This document shows positions 1 through 8,200 of a stretch of 32,658 nucleotides of DNA, in pieces. Below the pieces are notes generated by a model, which saw only the letters and a program-made list of their open reading frames with translations, ran no database searches and was not told the origin of the DNA. Source of the DNA: Rhizobium metallidurans (GTDB lineage: Bacteria; Pseudomonadota; Alphaproteobacteria; Rhizobiales; Rhizobiaceae); NCBI RefSeq assembly GCF_014196505.1, contig NZ_JACIDW010000025.1, positions 1 through 32,658 of the forward strand, read 5' to 3'. Position numbers and translations under genes: made by a program. Within the stretch, counting starts at the first letter, position 1. Every line of letters starts with the position of its first letter.

Positions 1-367
1 CCATCGACACTCTGAAAAGACCGCACGAAAGCCCCACAACGGACCCAAGACAATTCTCGCTGCAATTGACCGGGAGTTAAACCGGACAATAGTGGCACGA
101 CGGCCGAGGATGACGCCGAGAGTGCGGCGAAGCACGCGAACAAAACGCAAAGAGCGCCATTTCGAAGCGACAGCACCTCGCACCGAAACCACTCTGGTCC
201 CCCCCCGACCGTCGTCCTCGGGCTTGTCCCGAGGACCTAACCACGTCTCCCCGCATTCAACGTGCATGGAGCCCGGCACCCCGTCCACAAAGCCGCCCGC
301 ACCCCGGTCCACACACCACCCCAAATGCGCTATAACCGCCATGAATCGCCACGGACCAGAGAGCCCC
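1..367. other. Region without a supported gene, upstream of ade
   Basis: No convincing gene is visible here. An open frame continuous with ade runs back to position 92, but its translation is low-complexity, rich in Arg, Pro and Thr, and unlike any adenine deaminase N-terminus, so I treat it as non-coding. The only structure noticed is the perfect hairpin at 214-236, listed separately. The stretch is C-rich near 200-210 and 250-320. The promoter of ade should lie here, but I could not pick a convincing -35/-10 pair. Confidence 0.6.
214..236. repeat. Perfect 9-bp-stem hairpin with CTTGT loop
   Basis: GTCCTCGGG (214-222), loop CTTGT (223-227) and CCCGAGGAC (228-236) form a perfect inverted repeat. 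The same loop with different, also perfectly paired 9-nt arms occurs at 21365-21387. There is no T-run after the stem, so a simple intrinsic terminator is unlikely. It resembles the small dispersed palindromes seen between genes in rhizobial genomes; that assignment is from memory and not checked. Confidence 0.7.
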
Positions 368-2065
368 ATGACCGAACGACTAGAACGCCTCATCGACCAG
401 GGAACCGGCCGCGAACCGGCCGATATCGTGCTCAAGGGCGGGCGGTTCTTCGATCTGGTGACGGGCGAGCTGGTACAATCGGATATCGCCATCTCGAGCG
501 ACACCATCGTCGGCACCTGCGGCGGTTACAACGGCAGGACCGAGATCGACATATCCGGCCTTATCGTCGTCCCCGGCTTCATCGACACGCATCTCCACAT
601 CGAAAGCTCGCTCGTCACCCCGCACGAGTTCGACCGCTGCGTGCTCCCCTATGGCGTCACGACCGTGATCTGCGATCCGCACGAGATCGCCAACGTGCTC
701 GGCGCCGAAGGCATCCGCTATTTCCTGGATTCGGCCGAGCAAACCATCATGGACATCCGCGTCCAGCTCTCCTCCTGCGTTCCCGCCACGCATCTGGAAA
801 CCTCCGGCGCCGACCTGCCGATCGAAAAGCTCCTGCCCTTCCGCGACCACGAGAAGGTCATCGGCCTTGCCGAGTTCATGAACTTCCCCGGCGTGATCCA
901 CAAGGATCCCGTCTGCATGGCCAAGCTGGCGGCATTTCAAGGAGCGCACATCGACGGCCACGCCCCGCTTCTCTCGGGCAATGATCTCAACGGCTATCTC
1001 GCAGCCGGCATCCGCACCGAGCATGAATGCACGAGCGCCGAAGAGGCGCTGGAGAAGATCCGCAAGGGCATGCACATCCTCGTGCGCGAAGGCTCCGTCT
1101 CCAAGGACCTTCACGCGCTGATGCCGATCATAACCGAGCGCCTGTCGCCGCATCTGGCGCTGTGCACCGACGACCGCAACCCGCTCGATATCGCCGAGCA
1201 GGGCCATCTCGACTACATGATCCGCACCGCGATCAAGAACGGCGTCGAACCGCTCGCCATCTACCGCGCCGCCTCGATCTCCGCCGCCCGCGCCTTCGGC
1301 CTGCGCGACCGCGGCCTCGTTGCCCCCGGCTGGCGCGCCGACCTCGCCATCCTCGACAGCCTCGAGAACTGCAAGGCCGAGATGGTCTTCTCCGCCGGCC
1401 GCAAGGTGACGCCGGAGCTCTTCGAAACCCGCAAGCCCATCGCCCCCGTCGGTCTCGACAGCGTCAGGGCGCGAACGGTCAACGCCGCCCACTTCGGCGT
1501 GCCGGTTGCCGATGGCGAAACACCCGTCATCGGCGTCATCCCTGGCAAGATCATCACCGAACACCGCCGCTACCGCCTCCCCGTCAAGGGCAACCAGACG
1601 GCGGTCGACCTCGACAACGACATCATCAAGGTCGCCGTCATCGAGCGCCACGGCAAGAACGGCAACCACGCAAACGGCTTCGTCCAGGGCTTCGGTCTGA
1701 AGAAGGGCGCGATCGCCTCCACCGTCGGCCATGACAGCCACAACATCTGCGTCGTCGGCGTCTCGGAAGACGACATGGCCATGGCCGCCAACCGGCTCGG
1801 CGAAATCAAGGGCGGCTTCGTCGTCGTCGAGGACGGCAAGGTCACCGGCGAAATCCCGCTGCCGCTCGCCGGCCTGATGAGCCTCGAACCCTACGAAACC
1901 GTCCGCGACACGCTGCACGACCTCAGAAAAGCCGCCTACGCCCTCGGCACGACCCTCGAAGAACCCTTCCTCCAAGTCGCCTTCCTGCCGCTGCCTGTTA
2001 TCCCGCATCTGAAGATATCGGACATGGGCATGGTGGATGTCGACCAGTTCAGGCTGATCGGGTGA
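368..2065 (+). CDS. ade: Adenine deaminase
   Basis: This enzyme hydrolyses adenine to hypoxanthine and ammonia in purine salvage and catabolism, in the cytoplasm. The 565-residue protein has the expected family length. It opens with a small beta domain and reaches the metal-site motif of amidohydrolases, D-T-H-L-H at about residues 73-77, followed by CDPHEI near 102-107 and a C-terminal adenine deaminase domain. I chose the ATG at 368 because MTERLERLID is a plausible family start and the upstream extension is low-complexity; an in-frame ATG at 341 is the main alternative. Hypoxanthine is a substrate of xanthine dehydrogenase, whose genes lie about 26 kb away in this window, so both ends of adenine-to-urate conversion are present, though not linked. 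The identification is secure; only the start is uncertain. Confidence 0.93.
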   Translation: MTERLERLIDQGTGREPADIVLKGGRFFDLVTGELVQSDIAISSDTIVGTCGGYNGRTEIDISGLIVVPGFIDTHLHIESSLVTPHEFDRCVLPYGVTTVICDPHEIANVLGAEGIRYFLDSAEQTIMDIRVQLSSCVPATHLETSGADLPIEKLLPFRDHEKVIGLAEFMNFPGVIHKDPVCMAKLAAFQGAHIDGHAPLLSGNDLNGYLAAGIRTEHECTSAEEALEKIRKGMHILVREGSVSKDLHALMPIITERLSPHLALCTDDRNPLDIAEQGHLDYMIRTAIKNGVEPLAIYRAASISAARAFGLRDRGLVAPGWRADLAILDSLENCKAEMVFSAGRKVTPELFETRKPIAPVGLDSVRARTVNAAHFGVPVADGETPVIGVIPGKIITEHRRYRLPVKGNQTAVDLDNDIIKVAVIERHGKNGNHANGFVQGFGLKKGAIASTVGHDSHNICVVGVSEDDMAMAANRLGEIKGGFVVVEDGKVTGEIPLPLAGLMSLEPYETVRDTLHDLRKAAYALGTTLEEPFLQVAFLPLPVIPHLKISDMGMVDVDQFRLIG

Positions 2066-2086
2066 GGTCGGCTTGGCAGATGTTGC

Positions 2087-2377
2087 CTACGCGGCGTGAC
2101 GTTTCGTCGTCAGTTCCAGCCCGAAGGCCTTCAGCACCGCGAGCGTGGTCTCGAGCGTCGGGTTGCCGTTTTCGCTGAGCGCCACATAGAGATGTTCGCG
2201 GGCCAATCCGGTTTCTTTAGAAATTTTCGTCATGCCCTTGACCCGCGCGACGACGCCGAGCGCCGAAGCGATGAATTTCGCATCGCCCGTCTTCAGCACT
2301 TCGTCGAGATAGGCTTCGACGGCCTCGTCGGAATCGAGCATTTCGGCGGGATCAAAGTCGAATATCTCTTCAGTCAT
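2087..2377 (-). CDS. HigA-like addiction-module antitoxin (HTH family)
   Basis: This 96-residue protein matches the family called probable addiction module antidote protein (TIGR02684-like). An acidic N-terminal segment is followed by a helix-turn-helix region (about residues 45-85) with the typical run from GMTKISKETGL to ALSENGNPTLETT. It should neutralise the toxin encoded just upstream and repress their shared promoter. The ATG at 2377 overlaps the end of the toxin gene by 8 nt, which suggests translational coupling and fixes the start; a longer open frame upstream is only toxin-gene shadow. The toxin-first order is that of HigBA-type modules. Confidence 0.85.
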   Translation of the reverse strand: MTEEIFDFDPAEMLDSDEAVEAYLDEVLKTGDAKFIASALGVVARVKGMTKISKETGLAREHLYVALSENGNPTLETTLAVLKAFGLELTTKRHAA

Positions 2378-2675
2378 CGTCGTTCGTCCATTCCGAAGCA
2401 ATCCGCTTCGCGGTCCTGATATCGGCCTCCTGCGTGCTCTTGTCGCCACCGCACAGCAGTATGATGATGGCCTCGCCTCTCCGCTTGAAATAGATGCGGT
2501 AGCCAGGCCCATAGTGGATACGCAGTTCACTGATGCCCTCCCCGACTGGTTCGGCATCTCCAACAAGCCCTGCGGCAAGCCGGTGCAAGCGCAAGGCGAT
2601 AATAGCCTTGGCCCGCCCATCTCGCAGCCGCTTTTGCCACTTCTGAAACGTGGCAGTCTGTTTCAAGATGATCAT
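2370..2675 (-). CDS. RelE/HigB-like addiction-module toxin
   Basis: This 101-residue basic protein resembles the addiction module killer proteins (TIGR02683-like, phage Gp49-like/RelE superfamily). Family features are the N-terminal T-x-x-F-x-x-W pattern, the segment GDAEPVGEGISELRIHYGPGYRIYF, given here only as landmarks (GD..PVG.G..ELRI..GPGYR.YF), and a late LLCGGDK motif. Relatives are ribosome-dependent mRNA interferases; the activity here is inferred. The ATG at 2675 (MIILKQT) matches the usual family start. Its promoter -10 box ends only one base before this ATG, so the message may have almost no leader. The gene forms a two-gene unit with the antitoxin at 2087-2377. Confidence 0.85.
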   Translation of the reverse strand: MIILKQTATFQKWQKRLRDGRAKAIIALRLHRLAAGLVGDAEPVGEGISELRIHYGPGYRIYFKRRGEAIIILLCGGDKSTQEADIRTAKRIASEWTNDDD

Positions 2676-2676
2676 G

Positions 2677-2705
2677 ACTGTACGTTTAAAGTTACAATTT
2701 GTCAA
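2677..2705 (-). promoter_or_regulatory. Promoter and probable operator of the HigBA-like module
   Basis: On the minus strand a perfect TTGACA -35 box (2705-2700) is followed after 17 bp by TACAGT (2682-2677). A 16-bp imperfect palindrome, GTACGTTTAAAGTTAC at 2680-2695 (6 of 8 pairs match), covers the spacer and part of the -10 box. This is where an autorepressing antitoxin would be expected to bind. Box spacing is ideal; operator function is inferred from position. Confidence 0.65.
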
Positions 2706-2737
2706 CAAAACTTGGCGCAAGCAGCGTGGGGATATCC

Positions 2738-4387
2738 TCAAACCACCCGCGCGCAAAACCCTTCCAGCGCTCCGAGCACCACCTTGCCGCCGTCAACCGT
2801 TCCACCCGCCCCGGGCATCGCCACCCGCTCGCCGAGCACCATCCCCGCAGGCAAGCCAAACGATGCCGGCTCCCGTGTCAGGTTGAACACGAAAAGCAGC
2901 GTCTCGCCTTCCTTGCTGCGGGTAAACACCAAGAGATCCTGGTTGGTGTCGAGGAAGGTCATCGCGCCGTCGATCAGCGCCGGATGCTGTTTGCGGAAGG
3001 CCAGCGTGTCGCGGTAGTGGCTGAGCACCGAGTTGGCGTCGCCCTCCTGCACATCGACCGAGAGTGCTGCCTGCTCATAGGGCACCGGCAGCCAGGATTT
3101 CTCGGCCGTGGTGAAACCGGCATGCGCCTTGGCCGCTTCCCAGGGCATCGGCGTGCGGCATCCGTCGCGGCCCTTGAAGGCCGGCCAGAAGCGGATGCCA
3201 TAGGGGTCGCGCAAATCCTCGAAGGCGAGATCGGCTTCCGGCAGGCCGAGTTCCTCGCCCTGGTAGAGGCAGATCGAGCCACGCAGCGCCGCAAGCACCG
3301 AGATCGCCAGCTTGGCGACCACGGGCCGCTCCTCGACCGTCTTGGCGAAGCGGCTAAGATGGCGGTTGACGTCATGGTTGGAGAAAGCCCAGCAGACCCA
3401 GCCGTCCGCCACCATTGTCTGGAAGGCATCGACGCAGTCGCGGATATGGGCGGCGGTGAACTCCGGGCCCAGGAGATCGAAGGTGTAGCACATGTGCAGC
3501 TTGTCGCCGCCTGATGTATAGGCCGCCACCGTCTTCAGCGAGCGCGCGCCGTCGCCCACCTCGCCGACCGTCGTGCGCCCCTCGTAGCGGTCGAGCAGCG
3601 CGCGGAAACGCTGCAGGAAGCCGATGTTTTCGGGCTGCGTCTTGTCGTAGAGGTGGTTCTGCATGCCGTAGGGGTTGGTATCCGGCGCATCCAGCCCGCC
3701 ATCGCTGGTATCGGGCTCGTGCGCGGGGTTGTCGCGCAAGAGCTTGTCGCAAAAATAGTAATTGACGGTATCCAGCCGGAAGCCGTCGACGCCCCGGTCG
3801 AGCCAGAATTTCACCGTCTTCAGAAGCGCGTCCTGAACGTCGGCGTTGTGGAAGTTGAGATCCGGCTGCGAGGTGAGGAAGTTGTGCTGGTAATATTGCC
3901 GGCGCACGCCGTCCCACTCCCAGCCCGGCCCGCCGAAGATCGACAGCCAGTTGTTCGGCGCCGTGCCGTCGGGCTTCGGGTCGGCCCAGACATACCAGTC
4001 GGCCTTGTCGTTGGTGCGGCTGGAGCGGCTTTCGACGAACCAGGGGTGCACATCCGCCGTATGCGAGATCACCTGGTCGATGATCACCTTCAGCCCCAGC
4101 GCATGCGCCTGAACCATCATCTCGTCGAAATCGGCGATCGTGCCGAAGATCGGGTCGACGTCGCAATAGTCGGAAACGTCGTAGCCCATGTCGGCCATCG
4201 GCGACTTGAAGAAGGGCGAGAGCCAGATGGCATCGACGCCGAGGCTGGCGATATAGGGCAGACGCCTCGTGATCCCCTTGAGATCGCCGAGCCCGTCGCC
4301 ATTCGTATCCTGAAACGATCTCGGATAGACCTGATAGACAACAGCACCCCGCCACCAGTCCGCATTCCCGCCCGTCCGAACCACCAT
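2738..4387 (-). CDS. aglA: Alpha-glucosidase, GH13 family (AglA-like)
   Basis: A 549-residue GH13 enzyme that should release glucose from alpha-glucosides such as sucrose, maltose or trehalose. The N-terminal WWRGAVVYQVYPRSF block is typical of oligo-1,6-glucosidase/alpha-glucosidase members. The catalytic triad is visible: nucleophile Asp206 in DGFRLDT, acid/base Glu276 in VGEVGD, and Asp339 in FSNHD. Region I reads DQVISHT (about 104-110). No signal peptide is seen, so it is probably cytoplasmic. The ATG at 4387 is preceded by a GAGGAT-type ribosome site; the open frame continues upstream without family similarity. In Sinorhizobium aglA sits in an alpha-glucoside ABC transporter operon; here no transporter gene adjoins it. 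It is divergent from the sugar kinase across 215 bp (4388-4602). Exact substrate is not settled. Confidence 0.88.
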   Translation of the reverse strand: MVVRTGGNADWWRGAVVYQVYPRSFQDTNGDGLGDLKGITRRLPYIASLGVDAIWLSPFFKSPMADMGYDVSDYCDVDPIFGTIADFDEMMVQAHALGLKVIIDQVISHTADVHPWFVESRSSRTNDKADWYVWADPKPDGTAPNNWLSIFGGPGWEWDGVRRQYYQHNFLTSQPDLNFHNADVQDALLKTVKFWLDRGVDGFRLDTVNYYFCDKLLRDNPAHEPDTSDGGLDAPDTNPYGMQNHLYDKTQPENIGFLQRFRALLDRYEGRTTVGEVGDGARSLKTVAAYTSGGDKLHMCYTFDLLGPEFTAAHIRDCVDAFQTMVADGWVCWAFSNHDVNRHLSRFAKTVEERPVVAKLAISVLAALRGSICLYQGEELGLPEADLAFEDLRDPYGIRFWPAFKGRDGCRTPMPWEAAKAHAGFTTAEKSWLPVPYEQAALSVDVQEGDANSVLSHYRDTLAFRKQHPALIDGAMTFLDTNQDLLVFTRSKEGETLLFVFNLTREPASFGLPAGMVLGERVAMPGAGGTVDGGKVVLGALEGFCARVV

Positions 4388-4602
4388 TTGCCGCCGATCC
4401 TCGCTTTTATTGATGTCCGTGCCGAGACTAAAGCGCCGAAAGTAAAAGACAACCGCGCTCACGTTTTTTTGCATGGCGGACAAGCGCTTCCGTCCGCTAC
4501 CGGTGTCGCGCGACGCGGGTATGGCAATATAAGGCTGATCCATGCTTGTCAGCATCGCGCGCGACGCGTATCAGCGAACACGAAACATCAGGGAGACCAG
4601 CG

Positions 4603-5514
4603 GTGGGCGGACGTTTTCTATCGATCGGGGAATGCATGGTGGAGCTGTCGCAGGCCGCCGCCGGGCTGCTGCGCAAGGGCTTTGCCGGCGACACGCTGAA
4701 CACCGCATGGTACGCCCGCGCCTGCCTTCCTGGCGACTGGTCGGTGGACTACTGCACCGCGCTTGGCGACGACGCCATGTCCGACGAGATGGTGGCCTTC
4801 TTCAACGAGGCCGGCATCGGCACGACAAGCATCCGCCGCATCAAGGGCAAGGCCCCCGGCCTCTACATGATCAGCCTCAAGGACGGCGAGCGCTCCTTCA
4901 GCTACTGGCGCGACAACTCCGCCGCCCGCCAGCTCGCCGCCGATGCCGACTTCCTGCGCCAGGCGATCGAAGGCGCCGACGTCGTCTATTTCTCCGGCAT
5001 CACGCTCGCGATCCTGTCGCGCGACGACGCCGACACGCTGCTGTCGGAAGCCCGCCGCGCCAAGGCATCGGGCAAGCTCGTCGCTTTCGACCCCAATATC
5101 CGCCCGCGCCTGTGGTCGGGCTATGACGAGATGCACGCGACGATAAGCGAAGGCGCGCGCGCTGCCTCGCTGGTGCTGCCGAGCTTCGAGGACGAGGCCC
5201 TGCATTTCGGCGACGTCTCGATCGAGGCCACCATCCACCGCTACCGCGCGCTCGGCGTCCGCGACGTCGTCGTCAAGAACGGCGCCGACGGCATCACGCT
5301 CGATTTCGACGGCGAGGAAACCTTCGTCCCCGCCGAGAGGGTCGAGCAGGTCGTCGACACCACCAGCGCCGGCGACAGCTTCAACGGCGCCTTCATCGCC
5401 CACTATCTCGAAGCAAAGGACGCCCCCGCATCCGCCCGTTTCGCCGCCAAGGTCGCGGCGCGGGTTGTGAGCGAGCATGGGGCGCTGGTGGCGAAGGATA
5501 AGCTTGGGGTTTGA
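4603..5514 (+). CDS. kdgK: 2-dehydro-3-deoxygluconokinase, PfkB family
   Basis: This kinase should phosphorylate 2-keto-3-deoxygluconate to KDPG, feeding the Entner-Doudoroff route. The 303-residue protein has the PfkB layout: an N-terminal GECMVEL strand with the sugar-binding GFAGDTLNTA motif at about residues 28-37, and the C-terminal PfkB signature DTTSAGDSFNGAF with catalytic base Asp258. The GFAGDTLNTAWY and DPNIRPRLW motifs are those of KDG kinases more than of fructokinases. I chose the GTG at 4603 because GGGAG lies 7 nt upstream and the protein then begins directly with the first strand; an ATG at 4546 in frame would add 19 unrelated residues. It ends 6 nt before the convergent stop at 5521. 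Other PfkB sugar substrates cannot be excluded. Confidence 0.85.
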   Translation: MGGRFLSIGECMVELSQAAAGLLRKGFAGDTLNTAWYARACLPGDWSVDYCTALGDDAMSDEMVAFFNEAGIGTTSIRRIKGKAPGLYMISLKDGERSFSYWRDNSAARQLAADADFLRQAIEGADVVYFSGITLAILSRDDADTLLSEARRAKASGKLVAFDPNIRPRLWSGYDEMHATISEGARAASLVLPSFEDEALHFGDVSIEATIHRYRALGVRDVVVKNGADGITLDFDGEETFVPAERVEQVVDTTSAGDSFNGAFIAHYLEAKDAPASARFAAKVAARVVSEHGALVAKDKLGV

Positions 5515-5520
5515 GGGGCG

Positions 5521-5895
5521 TTAGACGCCTGCGAACAGTGCGGCGACCCTCGCCAATGCTTCGATTACCTTGGCGGCAGTCTCGGCGGCTTTCACGAGAT
5601 CGGCGATCTCCTTCGAAACCTCGTCCAATATTTGCTTTGCGCGTTTGATTGCATCGGTAATCGGCTCGTATTGCTTCCTGCTGCTTTTCAGCCTCTCCGC
5701 AGTCAACGCATCCAATTCGGCCTCGAGCATATTGCTGATCTCGATGAATCGCCTGACCGCCGCTGGATTCTTCGCATCACCACTGGCCTCGGCCATAGCT
5801 TCCATGGCTTTCCGAATCCGCTGATATGCGGCTCTGTAACTGATCGCTGCCCTGTCTTCGGCGATCTCGGGAACCTTGGGAACGTCGGGAGTCAT
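5521..5895 (-). CDS. Uncharacterised helical protein, partner of the lipoprotein gene
   Basis: I do not recognise this 124-residue protein. It is almost entirely helical in appearance and rich in Ala, Glu, Lys and Arg, with heptad-like spacing from about residue 20 to 115, which suggests a coiled coil. No signal peptide or clear membrane span is present, although the C-terminus (ALARVAALFAGV) is hydrophobic. It starts 6 nt after the stop of the lipoprotein gene at 5902-6810, so the two are almost certainly co-transcribed and may act together. Charged, repetitive helices of this sort are found in structural and phage-tail proteins, but nothing else phage-like is nearby. Confidence 0.7.
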   Translation of the reverse strand: MTPDVPKVPEIAEDRAAISYRAAYQRIRKAMEAMAEASGDAKNPAAVRRFIEISNMLEAELDALTAERLKSSRKQYEPITDAIKRAKQILDEVSKEIADLVKAAETAAKVIEALARVAALFAGV

Positions 5896-5901
5896 GAGTG
5901 G

Positions 5902-6810
5902 TTATCCTTTCGCGGGCAGGAATGGTTTGACCGCCGCTTGCAGCTCCTTCACGGCTTCTATGAAGCGTTCCAAGGTCAACGGGTTCGGCTTGTTCTCGGC
6001 CAGTTCCTTGTGAGCCGCGACGAAACGATCAAGCAGAACCTCATATCGAGGTCTCTCTCCGGGGATGTTCAGGAAGGGCGCGAACGCGGCCTCCATCTCT
6101 TGTCGCTCTTTCAGGAAGTCGCGATAGGAGCGATATCGGACGCCGACATCGGCGGGACTGTTCGCATCGGGGGCGCCGCGAATCTGCTTCAGCACGGCTG
6201 CCTGCTGTCGCTCCCATGTCGAATACTTGGCATCGATATTGTCCGCCATCAGCGCAAAATCTGCTGCCAGCAATGCTCTGCCCTTCACGATCGACGGATG
6301 CGCCTTCTCGATGACCAACTGTATCCGCCGGTATTGCAGCTCGGTGATAACCTTGCGGGCGACGAGCACGGTGGTATCGGCGACGGGTTGGAAATTCTTC
6401 GTCTTGGCGGTACCCGGAATGGCGTCTCCGACCGCCTTCTGCAGGTTGCCTAGCGCGTTGCCGAGATCGTCGCCCGCAACACCGGCCGCAGCCTTGGCAA
6501 GGGCAGCGCCGTATTCGGAAAGAGCCTGCGCGAAAGCTATCCTGTGGCTCCATTCGGCATCGACCGGAGACGGCTTCGCTTTCGGCGGCGGATAGGCGGA
6601 AGACGTATCGCCTAACGCAAACAACAGCGCCTGCTGTTCGACGGCAAGCCGTTGACCGATGGCACTTCGCATTGCACCCGTGTTCCTGGCGGCATCCGCT
6701 ACCGCTGTCGTCGCCGCGCCGAACTCCTGAATATCTTCAGCATCGACACTCGCGCAGGCGACAAGCATCGACGTCGCCAGCAATGCCAGCACCCGCAATT
6801 GTCTCAACAT
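5902..6810 (-). CDS. Putative lipoprotein of unknown function
   Basis: The 302-residue product begins with a lipoprotein signal: a basic start, a hydrophobic stretch, and a lipobox L-V-A-C with Cys19 as the likely lipidated residue. The residue after Cys is Ala, so outer-membrane sorting is plausible. The mature part is mostly helical, with Ala-rich segments near 75-125 and a long charged region from 150 onward; no enzyme motif is seen. A strong AGGGGAA ribosome site precedes the ATG at 6810. It leads a two-gene unit with the small helical protein downstream. It is divergent from the glycosyltransferase gene, sharing a 214-bp spacer in which the Pho box faces the other gene. Function is unknown. 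Confidence 0.75.
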   Translation of the reverse strand: MLRQLRVLALLATSMLVACASVDAEDIQEFGAATTAVADAARNTGAMRSAIGQRLAVEQQALLFALGDTSSAYPPPKAKPSPVDAEWSHRIAFAQALSEYGAALAKAAAGVAGDDLGNALGNLQKAVGDAIPGTAKTKNFQPVADTTVLVARKVITELQYRRIQLVIEKAHPSIVKGRALLAADFALMADNIDAKYSTWERQQAAVLKQIRGAPDANSPADVGVRYRSYRDFLKERQEMEAAFAPFLNIPGERPRYEVLLDRFVAAHKELAENKPNPLTLERFIEAVKELQAAVKPFLPAKG

Positions 6811-6919
6811 GGATTGTTCCCCTAACCTCGGCTAGGGATAGCACATCAAGAATTGCAAACAACAAACCGCATACAACCCAAGATCGCATCTCCGGTTGCA
6901 TCCGGCTGCACCCGCCCGC

Positions 6920-6955
6920 CTGTAATATTTCCATCATCGACAGCAGCGACAATAT
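6920..6955 (+). promoter_or_regulatory. Probable PhoB box and -10 region of the glycosyltransferase gene
   Basis: CTGTAAT (6920-6926), an AT-rich 4-nt spacer ATTT, and CCATCAT (6931-6937) match the PhoB direct-repeat consensus CTGTCAT-N4-CTGTCAT at 12 of 14 repeat positions if the central T/C of the second half is scored leniently, and at 11 of 14 strictly. The orientation is toward the glycosyltransferase. A CAATAT hexamer at 6950-6955 lies 12 bp downstream, about where a -10 box is expected in PhoB-dependent promoters. Start codon is 69 bp further on. Confidence 0.6.
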
Positions 6956-7024
6956 CGGTGCGGGAATCGCTTATCCGGCGCCCGCCCGGAGCTTTGCGCC
7001 GATGGCGCGGATGGAAGTCGGATC

Positions 7025-8194
7025 ATGTTGCAACGCCTGACGAATGCCACCGATGGCGATAACGCGGCCGCCTTGTCGACGGGCAAGCCGGAGCGGCTGG
7101 TCATCGTCACCGACGCCTGGCATCCGCAGGTCAACGGCGTCGTCCGCTCGATCGAGAACACCAACCGCGAGCTCGCCAAAATCGGCGTCGAGGTGGCGAT
7201 GGTGACGCCGCAGGGGTTCCGCAACATTCCCTGCCCGACCTATCCCGAGATCCGCCTGTCGATCGCAAGCTACCGCGGCGTCGCGCGCGAAATCGCCAGG
7301 CACAAGCCGTCCTATGTCCACATCGCCACCGAGGGTCCGCTGGGGCTGACGGCGCGGCGCTGGTGCCTGAAGAACCGCATGCCGTTCTCGACCAGCTACC
7401 ACACGCGCTTTCCCGAATATGTCGCCGCCCGCCTTCCCATCCCGAAGAGCTGGCTCTACGCCTTCGTCAAGTGGTTCCACAATTCCGGCGCCGGCTGCAT
7501 GGTGGCGACCCCTTCGCTGGCGCGCGAACTCTCCGAGAAGGGCATCCGCAACCTCATGCCCTGGACGCGCGGCATCGACGCCAACCAGTTCCATCCGGCG
7601 GCGCTCGAGGACAAGCCATTCGGCCTCGCCCGCCCGATCTTCATGACGGTCGGCCGCGTCGCCCTGGAAAAGAACCTGCCGGCCTTTCTCGATCTCGATC
7701 TTCCCGGCTCCAAGGTCGTCGTCGGCGATGGCCCGGCCCGCGCCGAACTCGAGAAGCGCTATCCCGATGTGCATTTCACCGGCCTCAAGGTCGGGCCCGA
7801 GCTGGCGGCGATCTATGCCCAGGCCGACGTCTTCGTCTTCCCGTCGCTGACCGACACCTTCGGCAACACCATCCTCGAGGCGCTCGCCTCGGGCGTCCCC
7901 GTCGCCGCCTACCCGGTCACCGGCCCGTTCGACATCATCGGCGACGACAGCGAGGTCGGCGCGCTCGACTACAATCTCGGCATCGCCTGCCTGTCCGCCC
8001 TCTCCGCCTCGCGGGAAAAGGCGCGAGAGCTCGCCGTGCAATATTCCTGGGAAGCGGCGACGCTGCAATTCATCACCAACATCCGCGCCGCCAACGGAGT
8101 GATCACTCCGAAATGGAAGAAGGCCTGGCAATACGCAAAGTCGCTGCCGCGCAACAAGCGTCTCGGCGATGGCGACGCGGCGACGATGGTGTGA
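7025..8194 (+). CDS. GT4-family glycosyltransferase, probable glycolipid synthase
   Basis: A 389-residue family 4 glycosyltransferase with a GT-B fold. The N-terminal acceptor domain opens with TDAWHPQVNGVVRS; the donor half carries VGRVALEKN, GDGPARAELE and the DTFGNTILEALASGVPV block with Glu285. This pattern is shared by enzymes that glycosylate diacylglycerol or sphingolipid. No signal peptide or membrane span is evident, so it should work at the inner face of the cytoplasmic membrane. A family member in Agrobacterium, Agt, makes glucosyl- and glucuronosyl-diacylglycerol under phosphate starvation; the Pho box upstream suggests this gene is its counterpart, but that is inference. The ATG at 7025 has a GGAAG-type site about 12 nt upstream. 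It ends 6 nt from the convergent MFS gene. GT4 mannosyltransferase is the alternative. Confidence 0.82.
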   Translation: MLQRLTNATDGDNAAALSTGKPERLVIVTDAWHPQVNGVVRSIENTNRELAKIGVEVAMVTPQGFRNIPCPTYPEIRLSIASYRGVAREIARHKPSYVHIATEGPLGLTARRWCLKNRMPFSTSYHTRFPEYVAARLPIPKSWLYAFVKWFHNSGAGCMVATPSLARELSEKGIRNLMPWTRGIDANQFHPAALEDKPFGLARPIFMTVGRVALEKNLPAFLDLDLPGSKVVVGDGPARAELEKRYPDVHFTGLKVGPELAAIYAQADVFVFPSLTDTFGNTILEALASGVPVAAYPVTGPFDIIGDDSEVGALDYNLGIACLSALSASREKARELAVQYSWEAATLQFITNIRAANGVITPKWKKAWQYAKSLPRNKRLGDGDAATMV

Positions 8195-8200
8195 CGCCTT

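Noticed and set aside
92..367. N-terminal extension of the adenine deaminase frame
   Set aside because: Low-complexity Arg/Pro/Thr-rich translation, no ribosome site, and the family starts near MTERL.
380..2008. Long open frame antisense to ade
   Set aside because: Asp/Val/Gly-rich composition typical of the mirror of a high-GC gene; no motif.
4482..4489. AAGCGCTT palindrome in the aglA-kdgK spacer, as a LacI-type operator
   Set aside because: Only eight bases pair and no LacI-family regulator gene is nearby.
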